A stretch of DNA of 32,837 nt. Source: Deltaproteobacteria bacterium YD0425bin51 (GTDB lineage: Bacteria > Desulfobacterota > Desulfobacteria > Desulfobacterales > YD0425bin51). The position numbers were made by a program, and so were the translations under genes. The DNA is taken from assembly GCA_002753225.1 (NCBI GenBank), contig PDZS01000053.1:1-32837 (forward strand), given 5' to 3'. Below the pieces are notes generated by a model. The model was not told the origin of the DNA. It saw nothing but the letters and a program-made list of their open reading frames with translations, and did no database searches. This document shows, piece by piece, positions 8,182 through 17,506 of this stretch (positions are counted from its first letter, which is position 1; every line of letters begins with the position of its first letter).

Positions 8182-11100
8182 ATGAAATTAGCCGATCATG
8201 TAGAAGTTATACGAAAGCTCATAGATAATTCATTCCGAAACAGATTAGGCAGAATTGGCATCAATTCAAATCATTTACAGCCTTTAAATCTTATACCCGA
8301 AGAGCATCATGAAGACCGAAAACGTATTGAATCAATATTGGAAATTTTAACAGAAGAAACAGGTAATCTTTCAAATGCTTATGAAAAGCTGATTGAAGAA
8401 TTTACATTTACCCTTTTTAATCGTCTGGCAGCTTTAAAAGTCATGGAAGCTCATTCTTTGAATCCTGAAATTGTTACCCGGCGAAGTCAGCACGGTGATC
8501 GTTCTTTTGCCCATCGTCACTGGTTAGAGCAAAATCCTGACAGACGCAGTGAAGAAATGGAAGGATTAACGCATTTCATAGAATATCAGTTGACAGAGCT
8601 TTCATCTGATATTCCTCTGTTTAGTCCATCACATTCTTATCATTTATTACCGACAGCTATTGAGCTTAACGCTGTTATAAATGCTTTCAATCAAGTGGAG
8701 ATTGATGAGCAGCTTGAGAGTGATATATGGAAAAGTGATGATGTTCTTGGCTGGCTGTATGAAAGCTACAATAACACAAAAAAAACTCTGCATAAAGAAA
8801 GCAAGGCTAAAACAGAATATGATAAAGTCAGTATTCAAAGTCAGGTTTATACTCCGCGATGGGTTGTAAAGTTTTTAGTAGATAACAGTCTTGGAAAACT
8901 TTATCTTGAAATGTTCCCTGATTCAGCAGTTAAGGAAAAATATAAAATTGCCAATGCTCCTCAAACCCAGACAAGAGAAAGAAAGCCTATTACTGAAATT
9001 CGTCTTGTTGATCCAGCAACTGGTTCAGGAAACTTTCTGCTTTATGCTTTCGATCTCTTCTATGACCTATATACTGACCAGATAGACAACTATGGCGCTG
9101 ATTATGATGAAAATAACATTTCCGAACTTATCATCGCTCACAATCTGCATGGAGTTGATTTAGATGACCGCGCAGTGCAGTTGGCTCAATTAGGCTTAAC
9201 CATAAAAGCCAAGCGCAAAAAGCGTTCTGCAAAAATTGAGCAGTTTAATGTTGTAAGTTCTGATTTCTTTTTGCCTGAATATGAAAAGGTAAAAGATTTG
9301 TTTATAGATGGAAAATCTTTAGATAACAGCTTAGAAAAAATAGTGAAAGAGTCTTGGACAGACTTGCAGCAAGCCTTTAAATTTGGTTCGCTGATTAGGC
9401 TTGAGGAAAAATTCAATCTCCGTTTACAAAGTTTTGTTTCAAAAGACAATCTTGCTAAACATAAGCAGGTTGGATTATTTAATGAACATAAACAAGTTAG
9501 TTTGTTTGCTGAAAAAAATTTTCCACAAATTGAGAAGTTTCGAGAAAATTTTTTTGTTAAATTAAAAGAAGTTGTTGCACTCAATACAAGAAAACAAGGT
9601 TCAACATTTTTGACCGCTAAAACTGGCGATGCAATTACTTTTTTGCAGTTAATGACACAAAAATATGACATAGCCGTTGCAAATCCTCCTTATACAGACA
9701 GCAGTGATTTTGGGACTGATCTAAAAAAGTTTATTGATGACAATTATAAAAAACCGTATAAGTTTAACTCAAATCTATATGCGACATTTATAAAAAGATG
9801 CTGTGAATTGATTTATGAAAAAGGAAAAATGGCGTTAGTACATCCTGACACATTTATGTTTATCAAGTCTTTTGAAGATGTAAGGAAATTTATTATTGAA
9901 AAAATGCACATTGGTATTTTAGTTCAATATCCATCATCGGGAATATTTAATATTGGGGTAATATATCCAGCTTTATACATATTAGAAAAAGTAAATTTAA
10001 ATAATGATTCGTTATTCATTAATTTGCAAGAGAAGAGGAGGCATAATAAAGAAGAAGAAATATTAGCGAAAACTTTAGAAGATTATATAGAAAAACGAGA
10101 AAATAAAAACATTTACACCATAGCTCAATCTAAACTCAAAATTATTGAAGGCTATCCTTTCATTTATTGGATTTCTGATGGGTTTAGAGAAAAATTTTAT
10201 TTAAACCCAGTATCAAATTATGTTGCTATTAAATCAGGTTTAGCTACTGCTGATAATGAGAGATTTTTGCGATTTTGGTGGGAGGTAGATAAATCAAATA
10301 TTTCTATAAAACACAAAATTGATAAATCTAAGTGGGTTTATTATGCTAAAGGTGGTAATTCTAATAAATGGTATGGAAATATCTGGTTAATTGTTAATTG
10401 GGGACATGATGGTGAAGAAATGAAAAAGACGGGTCGTTCCGTGTTTAGAAATAAACAATATTATTTCAAAAAAGGTATAACCTATTCTGCAACATCTTCA
10501 AAAGGAACCTCTTTCCGTATTTTGCCAGAAAACTGTATATATGATGTAAAAGGTGCTTCAGCTTTTGTTAAAGATGATGTAAATATTAATTATGTACTTT
10601 CATTATTTAATTCAAAATTAATATCTTATATTATTCGATGTTTAAATAATACTGTAGAAACTCAAGTTGGAGATATTCAGAGAGTTCCATACGCTGTGCC
10701 TTCTTCTTTTATTGAAATTGAAATTTCAATAAAAGCATTCCAAAACATAGAAATCAAAAAACATCTTTGCTCATACAAAATTATCGAGACTAATTTCTAT
10801 CAAACACCACTTACTGCTTATTCAGAATCAACTTTGCGAGATAGACTATTTGCATATCTGAATTATGAGAATGCCAAATTGACATTAGTCCTACTAAACG
10901 AAGCCATCATCAACCAACTTATTTTTAAAATCTATGCCCTCAGCCCCGAGGACCGCTCACAGGTAGAAACTAAAATGGGCAAATCAGTGGGAGAATTGCC
11001 TGTATTAGCAGAAGCCAAAGATACCTATTTGTTGGAATCAAAAACAGACAACGCAATAGTAAAAGACTTCATCCAAAACTTAATCACTAACATTTTTGAC

Positions 11101-11901
11101 GATCAACAAATTAAAAGGATTAAATCAGAGTTTGCTACCCTCTACCAAAGCAACAACGACCTTGAAGAATTCTGCATTCGCAATCAAATTAACCCTATAA
11201 ATATATGGTATTGGTTTAAAGAAAGCAAAATATTGCCTCAAGCACGAGCTGCAGAAATAGCTTTAGAGTTTTTGGCTGACAGTTTCCGAACTATTTTAAT
11301 GGAAGATGAAGACGGCATTATTCCATTGGCAAGTCTGCCATCTAAGCAAAACCTGATTGAAAGATTAGAGAGGCACTGCATGGAAAAAAACGGTTTTACT
11401 TCTGCCCAGTTTATCCAGTTAGACGGATTGCTTGGCAGATCTCTCAATGAATATGTCGAACATCATTTTTTTAAGAACTTCAGCGATCACTTGAACATGT
11501 TTAAGTATCTACCCAAAGCTCCTTTTATCTGGCATTTGAGCAGTGGAGAATATCACGGTTTTGAGGCATACATCATCATTTACAAATGGAATCACGACAG
11601 CTTATATAAACTGAAAACAATGTATTTGAGCAAACGAGCTGAGGCATTGCAATACCGCCAGATACAAATTGCAGAAAGCAGCACAGCCCAGTCACAAAAT
11701 GAAAAAGAGACTATACGCTTGCAGTTAAAAGAAATAGAGGAATACACACAAAAAATAGAGGAACTGATTGCTGAAGGCTATAATCCTAAACTTGATGACG
11801 GCGTTGGCAAAAACATTGCGCCTTTACAAAATAAAGGGTTGCTTAGAAATGATGTTTTGAATAAAAAACAATTGGAAAAGTATTTAAAGGCAGATTGGTG
11901 A
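8182..11901 (+). CDS. pglX: PglX, BREX adenine-specific DNA methyltransferase
   Basis: A 1239-residue class I N6-adenine methyltransferase that marks host DNA at the BREX recognition site and gives the system its specificity. The SAM-binding motif I is VDPATGSGNF (about residues 276-285), motif II-like GVDLDDRAVQLAQLGL follows, and the catalytic NPPY is at 501-504. The QVYTPRWVVKFLV segment before motif I is typical of PglX/type IIG enzymes. Residues about 600-850 should contain target recognition. The C-terminus carries a helical coiled-coil region. An oddity is a tandem-like pair HKQVGLFNE/HKQVSLFAE near residues 427-444, between motif II and motif IV. The ATG has AAGGA upstream. The gene is intact. 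Confidence 0.94.
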   Translation: MKLADHVEVIRKLIDNSFRNRLGRIGINSNHLQPLNLIPEEHHEDRKRIESILEILTEETGNLSNAYEKLIEEFTFTLFNRLAALKVMEAHSLNPEIVTRRSQHGDRSFAHRHWLEQNPDRRSEEMEGLTHFIEYQLTELSSDIPLFSPSHSYHLLPTAIELNAVINAFNQVEIDEQLESDIWKSDDVLGWLYESYNNTKKTLHKESKAKTEYDKVSIQSQVYTPRWVVKFLVDNSLGKLYLEMFPDSAVKEKYKIANAPQTQTRERKPITEIRLVDPATGSGNFLLYAFDLFYDLYTDQIDNYGADYDENNISELIIAHNLHGVDLDDRAVQLAQLGLTIKAKRKKRSAKIEQFNVVSSDFFLPEYEKVKDLFIDGKSLDNSLEKIVKESWTDLQQAFKFGSLIRLEEKFNLRLQSFVSKDNLAKHKQVGLFNEHKQVSLFAEKNFPQIEKFRENFFVKLKEVVALNTRKQGSTFLTAKTGDAITFLQLMTQKYDIAVANPPYTDSSDFGTDLKKFIDDNYKKPYKFNSNLYATFIKRCCELIYEKGKMALVHPDTFMFIKSFEDVRKFIIEKMHIGILVQYPSSGIFNIGVIYPALYILEKVNLNNDSLFINLQEKRRHNKEEEILAKTLEDYIEKRENKNIYTIAQSKLKIIEGYPFIYWISDGFREKFYLNPVSNYVAIKSGLATADNERFLRFWWEVDKSNISIKHKIDKSKWVYYAKGGNSNKWYGNIWLIVNWGHDGEEMKKTGRSVFRNKQYYFKKGITYSATSSKGTSFRILPENCIYDVKGASAFVKDDVNINYVLSLFNSKLISYIIRCLNNTVETQVGDIQRVPYAVPSSFIEIEISIKAFQNIEIKKHLCSYKIIETNFYQTPLTAYSESTLRDRLFAYLNYENAKLTLVLLNEAIINQLIFKIYALSPEDRSQVETKMGKSVGELPVLAEAKDTYLLESKTDNAIVKDFIQNLITNIFDDQQIKRIKSEFATLYQSNNDLEEFCIRNQINPINIWYWFKESKILPQARAAEIALEFLADSFRTILMEDEDGIIPLASLPSKQNLIERLERHCMEKNGFTSAQFIQLDGLLGRSLNEYVEHHFFKNFSDHLNMFKYLPKAPFIWHLSSGEYHGFEAYIIIYKWNHDSLYKLKTMYLSKRAEALQYRQIQIAESSTAQSQNEKETIRLQLKEIEEYTQKIEELIAEGYNPKLDDGVGKNIAPLQNKGLLRNDVLNKKQLEKYLKADW

Positions 11902-11908
11902 TATAGAT

Positions 11909-11999
11909 TGTCTGAACCATGATTCTCATGATTAAAAGATTAGCATGAATGAGGTTAATCATGTAAATCTCATAATCATGTAAATCAAGGTTCAAGACA
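11909..11999. repeat. Long imperfect hairpin repeat between pglX and pglZ
   Basis: TGTCTGAACC (11909-11918) and GGTTCAAGACA (11989-11999) are inverted repeats. Pairing continues inward through TGATT..CATGATTA blocks to a small central loop, giving arms of about 40 bases with scattered mismatches. I recall very similar TCTGAACC...GGTTCAGA hairpins dispersed in many low-GC genomes. That would make it a non-coding palindromic repeat (REP/MITE-like). It lies in the only sizeable gap of the BREX core, where it could act as an RNA processing or attenuation site for pglZ-brxL. Confidence 0.7.
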
Positions 12000-12042
12000 G
12001 TTAAAAGGCAATTTATGCACTTCGCAGTGAAAGAGAAAAGTA

Positions 12043-14271
12043 ATGATTGATAAATGGTTTTTAGAAGATATAGAAAATCAGATTAAATACCGTAAACGAG
12101 TTGTTATAATTGATCCAAAGGCTCAATGCGGCTTTCTTCTGCCATTATTATTAGATTCAAAAAGATTTTGCTTAATCAAAACAGATGCTGCGAATACAGA
12201 AGAATGGCAAACAGTAAAAGAAGAACTTTTTTTGAGATATGAAGCTGAGACTCAGCATAAAGACAAGGAAGTCATATTTTATGTTACTCGTGACATAGAT
12301 AAGCTCAGTTTTTTATTTGACTATTGTTTTACTCATGGATGCCTTGATCTAAGCAGGTTTTCCGAATGGATAAAAAATCAATTGTTTAAAAATACAGGTC
12401 TTCAAGTTCAGATGAATAGCCAAATGCTTTTAACCGCAGCTAAATTAAGCATAGGCAAAGACATTGCATGGTGGAAAAAAATACTTCAGAACCTTGAATC
12501 ATTAATCAATCTTGAAAATGAATTACTACCTTTTCTCCATGATCCACAGGCTTATTTAAAATCAAAAGATAAGGATATTTACAATCTGTTTGAAAAAAAA
12601 GTTTTTGAACTTTTAAATCAGCCATATATGACAAAACCTCCTGTTACATTAGCAAATGAGATCGTGAAAAAACTTTTAGACAGCCTTGCTGATAATACTA
12701 TCTCAGATAACCTTATTGACCTTTATTACAGATGGACAGACAGCGAAACATACAGACCCTCTTTAATAAATTATGTTAATGCATACCAGTTAAACCATGA
12801 TATTGATCCATGGTCTGCTCATCCTGATCATTGCTTTGAGATATTTGACAAAAAGATGCTGAAACAGCTTGCTGTGAATTTTAAAGACAGTTTATCTGTA
12901 TCTGAAAAACTTTGTAAGATAAAAATAAGAGCAGGAAGCAGAGTTAAAACATTTGTCCCTTCATGGTGGCAGGATGTTATCACCCTGATTGAGTTTAATA
13001 ATAAAAGATTATCATCTTGTAACAGTTTATCCAAAGTTATTGAATTTTATACTGGATACTTTTCAAAAGCAGATAGAGCTATTAGAAACCTTTATACCTC
13101 TTTTTTACATGAAGATTCTATAATCCGGCCTCTGCAGGAACATTATGAAAGCTTAAACAGCGCATTATTAGATAAATGGTTTAATTATGCTGACCAGTAT
13201 AAATCAGACCAGCAAGGTTATTTAGTGAATCTGTTTAAAAAAGCTAAAGCAGGTACAGCCGTTATTGTGGGAGATGGCATAAGATATGAAATTGCTGATT
13301 TTGTGGCAGCTTCATTAGAGAAGCAATTTAAAGCAGATAAACATTTTATGCTATCTGAGATGCCATCTGAGACACAATATACAATGAGCGCTTTATATGC
13401 AAACAATGAAATTATTCCAAATCATAAAGAGCGTGAAAAAAGGCTTTCTGAAGCAGTTAAGAAAAAGATTACATATAAGGCTCTGGAAGCATTGAGTTAT
13501 GGCGAAAAAGCGGATTTCCTTGTATTGACTTACAGAGATATTGACGATACAGGAGAAAAATTACAGCAAGGTGCTGTTAAACTTTTTCAGGAGTTTGAAG
13601 AGGTATTAAAAGAGAAGATAATCATGCTTTTTAATATGGGTTTTAAGGAAGTTCATCTGGTTACTGATCATGGTTTTGTTTTGACAGGATTATTAGATGA
13701 ATCTGATAAAATAAAACCTGATGCAACAGGGATAAAAGAAGTTCATGAACGATATCTTCTTACAGTAGATAAACAGGACAATTCCAATTTGGTATCATTT
13801 CAAAAGACTTATGAAAATTTTAAGTTCATATATGCGTCTAAAAGCCATAGACCTTTCATATCAAAAGGTGCTTATGGATATTCTCATGGAGGCTTTACGC
13901 CTCAGGAAATAATTATACCTAAATTTGTTTTCCGTAAATTAAAAACATCATCAAGCGGCTTAAAAGTTTCTGTTATCAATAAAAAAGAATTAGAATCGGT
14001 TGCAGGTGAGTTGTTTGTGATCAAACTGCAAGCAGCTTCATCATCAATTGATATCAATCGTAAAGTTAAGGTAATGTTATATTCTGATAATGTGAATTAC
14101 AGTAGCAGCAATATAGTTCTGATAAAACTAAATAAAATAGAATTTTTGGAATTCTCTTTCGACAGGAATACAGAAGTAAAAGCTGTTCTTGTAGATGCTG
14201 AAAATCAGGAACAATTAGACAGTCTGACTATTAAAAAATCAAATGAGCGTGATCTCGGAGGGTTATTATAA
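12043..14271 (+). CDS. pglZ: PglZ, BREX alkaline-phosphatase-superfamily protein
   Basis: A 742-residue protein with a C-terminal PglZ domain of the alkaline phosphatase superfamily, a core BREX component whose substrate is not firmly known. The metal-site blocks are visible: VGDGIRYEIADF (about residues 409-420) and LVTDHGFVLTG (539-549), with FISKGAYGYSHGG further on (approx. residue 605-617). The length fits type 1 PglZ. The ATG is preceded by AAAGAGAAAAGTA, a weak binding site. Since it follows 141 bases containing a hairpin repeat, its translation may be less tightly coupled than that of other operon members. Ten bases separate it from brxL. Confidence 0.92.
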   Translation: MIDKWFLEDIENQIKYRKRVVIIDPKAQCGFLLPLLLDSKRFCLIKTDAANTEEWQTVKEELFLRYEAETQHKDKEVIFYVTRDIDKLSFLFDYCFTHGCLDLSRFSEWIKNQLFKNTGLQVQMNSQMLLTAAKLSIGKDIAWWKKILQNLESLINLENELLPFLHDPQAYLKSKDKDIYNLFEKKVFELLNQPYMTKPPVTLANEIVKKLLDSLADNTISDNLIDLYYRWTDSETYRPSLINYVNAYQLNHDIDPWSAHPDHCFEIFDKKMLKQLAVNFKDSLSVSEKLCKIKIRAGSRVKTFVPSWWQDVITLIEFNNKRLSSCNSLSKVIEFYTGYFSKADRAIRNLYTSFLHEDSIIRPLQEHYESLNSALLDKWFNYADQYKSDQQGYLVNLFKKAKAGTAVIVGDGIRYEIADFVAASLEKQFKADKHFMLSEMPSETQYTMSALYANNEIIPNHKEREKRLSEAVKKKITYKALEALSYGEKADFLVLTYRDIDDTGEKLQQGAVKLFQEFEEVLKEKIIMLFNMGFKEVHLVTDHGFVLTGLLDESDKIKPDATGIKEVHERYLLTVDKQDNSNLVSFQKTYENFKFIYASKSHRPFISKGAYGYSHGGFTPQEIIIPKFVFRKLKTSSSGLKVSVINKKELESVAGELFVIKLQAASSSIDINRKVKVMLYSDNVNYSSSNIVLIKLNKIEFLEFSFDRNTEVKAVLVDAENQEQLDSLTIKKSNERDLGGLL

Positions 14272-14281
14272 CGGAGGATGA

Positions 14282-16327
14282 ATGTTATTAGATAATTTGG
14301 ATAAAAAGGCTTTAGAGAATTTCAGAGGATATGTCGTAAGAAAAGATTTAGCCTCGCTTATTAAGGGAGGTGCTAATGTTCCTGCTTTTGTCCTGGAATA
14401 TTTATTGGCAAATACATGCAGCACAGAAGACGAAGAAAAAATAAAGGATGGAATTGAAAATGTAAAAAAGGTGCTTCGCGAACATTATGTAAATCCTGAA
14501 GAATGCAATTTAATCCAATCCAAGATAAAAGAAAAAGGACGTTATAAGATTATTGACAAAATTGCAGTAGATCTTGAACCTCAAAAGGATCATTACTGGG
14601 CTAGTATAAGCAACAGTAACATAAAAAAAGCAAATATCAGCGAAGAGCTTGTTAAGACTCACGAAAAAATGTTATTAGGCGGAATTTGGGCAATTATTGA
14701 AATGGAATATGACCCACTTATAATTATTGGCACCAAAGTATTTCCATTTGTTGTTAGAGATATTAAGCCTATTCAGCTATCTAGCTTTGACGGAGGCAGG
14801 ATTGCAGACAAAAGGAAAAATTTTACTAATGAAGAATGGAAAATATTGCTTTTAAGAAGCGCAGGGTATGAACCCGGCAGTGAAAATATGGGTGATAGAA
14901 AACAGACGCTTCTTCTTATGAGACTTATACCTCTCGTAGAAGCAAACTTCAACATGGTTGAATTAGGACCGCGTTCTTCAGGGAAATCATATATTTATAA
15001 AGAAATAACGCCATATGCTTTATTGATCTCAGGAGGTCAGGGGACAGTAGCCAAAATATTTGTAAATAACACCACTGGACGCGTAGGTTCGGTTGGTGAA
15101 TGGGATGCTATTTGTTTTGATGAAAGCACAAATAAACTTTTTAAAGATAAGGATGCAATCCCAATGATGAAAGATTATATGGAATCAGGGTCATTCTCAA
15201 GAGCTGGTAAAGGAGGAGAAATAGCAGGACAGGCTTCCATTATTTATAACGGTAATATCAATCAGCCTGTTGAAACAGTTTTACAGACATCGCATTTATT
15301 TAGTCCGTTTGCAGATGAGATAAGTCATGATACTGCATTTTTAGACCGTATCAATTTATTCTTGCCGGGCTGGGAAATTACTAAATTCAGCCCAAGCAAC
15401 TTTACCAATCATTTTGGATTCAGCACAGATTTTTTCTCTGAAACTCTCAAATTTCAAAGGAAAATGACCTATTATGATGTTATTGACAGATATTTTTCTT
15501 TTGGACATCACTTGAAGCAAAGAGACTCAAAAGCGGTCAGAAAGATAGTGTCTGGTCTTATTAAGCTTTTACACCCTGACGGCATATTTACAAAGGAAGA
15601 TATAAGAGAATATCTGACATTGGCTATGGAGATGAGAAGAAGGGTTAAAGAACAGTTGAAACGGATTGGAGGGATGGAATTCTGGGATACCAATTTTTCG
15701 TATATAGATAAAGATACTCAGGAAGAGGTTTTTGTTGGATTACCTGAAGAAAGAGGTAATGATCTGATTGAAAAGCATCCATTGCCTCCCGGTATTTGCT
15801 ATACTTCAACGAGTGATGGAGAGAGCAATTCACTCGTTAAGATTGAAGTAGTTGCACTGAAAGGGAGCGGAAAGCTGAATATAACAGGGACAAACAATTC
15901 AGCAGTAAGAGAAAATATTAAGAACACATATAATTATTTAAAAGCTAATGAAAAAACTATTCTTACAGAACAGCACTCATTAAAAGGGTATGATATAAAT
16001 ATTCAAATTACAAATCTTTTAGGCGCATATATCAGCGAAGGAGTAGGTAGCGCAGTTTATGTTGCCATTATCTCTGCAATTTATAGTAAAAATTTAAAAG
16101 CAGGATTAGCAGTATTGGGTAATATATCAATAGGCGGAGTTATTGAGAAATCATCTAATTTCGCTGATAAAACAACACTTCTTTCAGAAAATGGCGCTAA
16201 AACTATTCTTGTGCCAATGGACAATTTAAAGGAAATGACTACGCTTCCTGCAAGCATTCTTGGAAAAACAGACATACCATTTTACAGCAACAGTCAAATG
16301 TTATTGCAGAAGGCGGTTGATGGCTAA
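14282..16327 (+). CDS. brxL: BrxL, AAA+/Lon-like BREX protein
   Basis: A 681-residue protein and the last gene of the type 1 BREX set. BrxL is a AAA+ ATPase with a Lon-protease-like C-terminal fold that forms rings on DNA. Walker A is GPRSSGKS (residues 229-236), Walker B is DAICFDES (275-282), and a sensor-like NGNINQP follows at about 323-329. The Lon-like region starts near residue 565. It has EGVGSAVYVAIISA (586-599), where S590 sits where Lon has its catalytic serine, and K630 in the following helix as a possible dyad partner. The usual GPSAG is altered to GVGSAV, so proteolysis is doubtful. The GGAGG at 14273-14277 supports the ATG at 14282. Confidence 0.92.
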   Translation: MLLDNLDKKALENFRGYVVRKDLASLIKGGANVPAFVLEYLLANTCSTEDEEKIKDGIENVKKVLREHYVNPEECNLIQSKIKEKGRYKIIDKIAVDLEPQKDHYWASISNSNIKKANISEELVKTHEKMLLGGIWAIIEMEYDPLIIIGTKVFPFVVRDIKPIQLSSFDGGRIADKRKNFTNEEWKILLLRSAGYEPGSENMGDRKQTLLLMRLIPLVEANFNMVELGPRSSGKSYIYKEITPYALLISGGQGTVAKIFVNNTTGRVGSVGEWDAICFDESTNKLFKDKDAIPMMKDYMESGSFSRAGKGGEIAGQASIIYNGNINQPVETVLQTSHLFSPFADEISHDTAFLDRINLFLPGWEITKFSPSNFTNHFGFSTDFFSETLKFQRKMTYYDVIDRYFSFGHHLKQRDSKAVRKIVSGLIKLLHPDGIFTKEDIREYLTLAMEMRRRVKEQLKRIGGMEFWDTNFSYIDKDTQEEVFVGLPEERGNDLIEKHPLPPGICYTSTSDGESNSLVKIEVVALKGSGKLNITGTNNSAVRENIKNTYNYLKANEKTILTEQHSLKGYDINIQITNLLGAYISEGVGSAVYVAIISAIYSKNLKAGLAVLGNISIGGVIEKSSNFADKTTLLSENGAKTILVPMDNLKEMTTLPASILGKTDIPFYSNSQMLLQKAVDG

Positions 16328-16393
16328 AAACAATTTTATCTTTCAATGAGTTAATTATTACTCAATTAAATACTTTATGCATATAGATAACAA

Positions 16394-16726
16394 TCAAGGT
16401 TCTTTCCAGTTTATAACGTATTGTTCTTGATCTGGTGTTTCTGGTGAATTTCTATATAATGATTTAGGACATTGCTTCCAAAGTTCATGTAAACGAGTAA
16501 GAGCAGAATTATCTTTATAACTATGACGTGCTAACCAACATCCTACAATTACACCAGTTCGACCAACTCCGCCAAAACAATGCAGATACACTATATTCCC
16601 ATACTTAATATTGTTATCAATTTCATCAAGAATTGCTATTGTTAAATCTTGAGAATCAGGTATTGAAACATCTCTTATAGTATCAATTAAAATACACAAA
16701 GTATTGCCGATTTTTGTGCATACCAT
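16394..16726 (-). CDS. Dual-specificity/tyrosine phosphatase-like protein, probably N-terminally truncated
   Basis: The 110-residue frame carries a complete cysteine phosphatase signature, HCFGGVGRTGVIVGCWLARH (starting near residue 49), with catalytic Cys50 and Arg56. The following SPETPDQEQYVINW segment is usual for this bacterial dual-specificity phosphatase group. Relatives are usually longer, with an N-terminal half containing a conserved aspartate loop. Here the frame is closed by TAA at about 16760, upstream of codons reading YVEKNISWYKW, and the start at 16726 has no clear binding site. I read it as a 5'-deleted remnant; a short active enzyme is less likely. The substrate is unknown. 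It lies 47 bases from marC on the same strand. Confidence 0.65.
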   Translation of the reverse strand: MVCTKIGNTLCILIDTIRDVSIPDSQDLTIAILDEIDNNIKYGNIVYLHCFGGVGRTGVIVGCWLARHSYKDNSALTRLHELWKQCPKSLYRNSPETPDQEQYVINWKEP

Positions 16727-16773
16727 CCATTTGTACCAAGAAATGTTCTTTTCAACGTATTACCTTTATTTGC

Positions 16774-17379
16774 TTATTTGAAAAATGATTTTATCCCTGC
16801 AAAAATGATTTGAGACGCAAGAGCTGAAAGAATAAGCCCTGTTATTTTGCTTAATATGTTTATACCTTTCTTTTTCAAAATCTTTTCAAATGATGCTGAA
16901 AGAAAGAGTATTACTCCTACACAAAGGATTGCTGTAAACAATGCAATTAGACTTAATATTTTTTGTTCAAAACCAGTAATTTCAGTAGACATTATAAGTA
17001 AAGTTCCTATTGTCGCAGGTCCTACTATTATTGGAATTGAAAGTGGTACTACAACAATATCATCATTATGATCAATATTAATATCTGAATTCTTTCCTTG
17101 AGATAATTTAATAGCAGTTAAAAATAGTAAGCCTCCTGAACCAATTCTAAAAGCATCAATTGTAATTCCAAATATGTAGAAAATATGGTTCCCAAATAAA
17201 AAAATAATAAGGCAAACAATACTGGCTGATAGAGTTATCCGTAATGCGAGCTTCTTCTTTTCTTTTTCTTTATAATCAGTTGTCATAGAAAGAAACATAG
17301 ATAAAGCAAAAAAAGGTGTTAGTAAAAAAAAGAATTTTATGAATATGTTTATAAAATATAAAGATAGAACTTTCATCAT
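16774..17379 (-). CDS. MarC family integral membrane protein (UPF0056)
   Basis: A 201-residue, highly hydrophobic protein with about six membrane segments, the normal size and layout of the MarC/UPF0056 family of inner-membrane proteins of unknown function. Characteristic stretches are FFALSMFLSMT near the start, IDAFRIGSGGLLFLTAIKL in the middle, and PLSIPIIVGPATIGTLLI (about residues 112-129). The protein ends LASQIIFAGIKSFF. Two ATGs open the frame in tandem and either could be used. The family is not shown to confer antibiotic resistance despite the name. Confidence 0.85.
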   Translation of the reverse strand: MMKVLSLYFINIFIKFFFLLTPFFALSMFLSMTTDYKEKEKKKLALRITLSASIVCLIIFLFGNHIFYIFGITIDAFRIGSGGLLFLTAIKLSQGKNSDINIDHNDDIVVVPLSIPIIVGPATIGTLLIMSTEITGFEQKILSLIALFTAILCVGVILFLSASFEKILKKKGINILSKITGLILSALASQIIFAGIKSFFK

Positions 17380-17506
17380 TATGTACCATGTTATTAAATA
17401 TTTTATCTTTAAAGGATTAAATCAATATTTGCAATTGATTTAAGTTAATATTCTCTGATTTCATAAAGATATAATAACAAAAGTAAATAAACAAATGGAG
17501 GATATT

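Noticed and set aside
9186..9671. 161-codon minus-strand frame inside pglX
   Set aside because: It is antisense to the methyltransferase core, serine/leucine/cysteine-rich as expected of a shadow, with no family signal.
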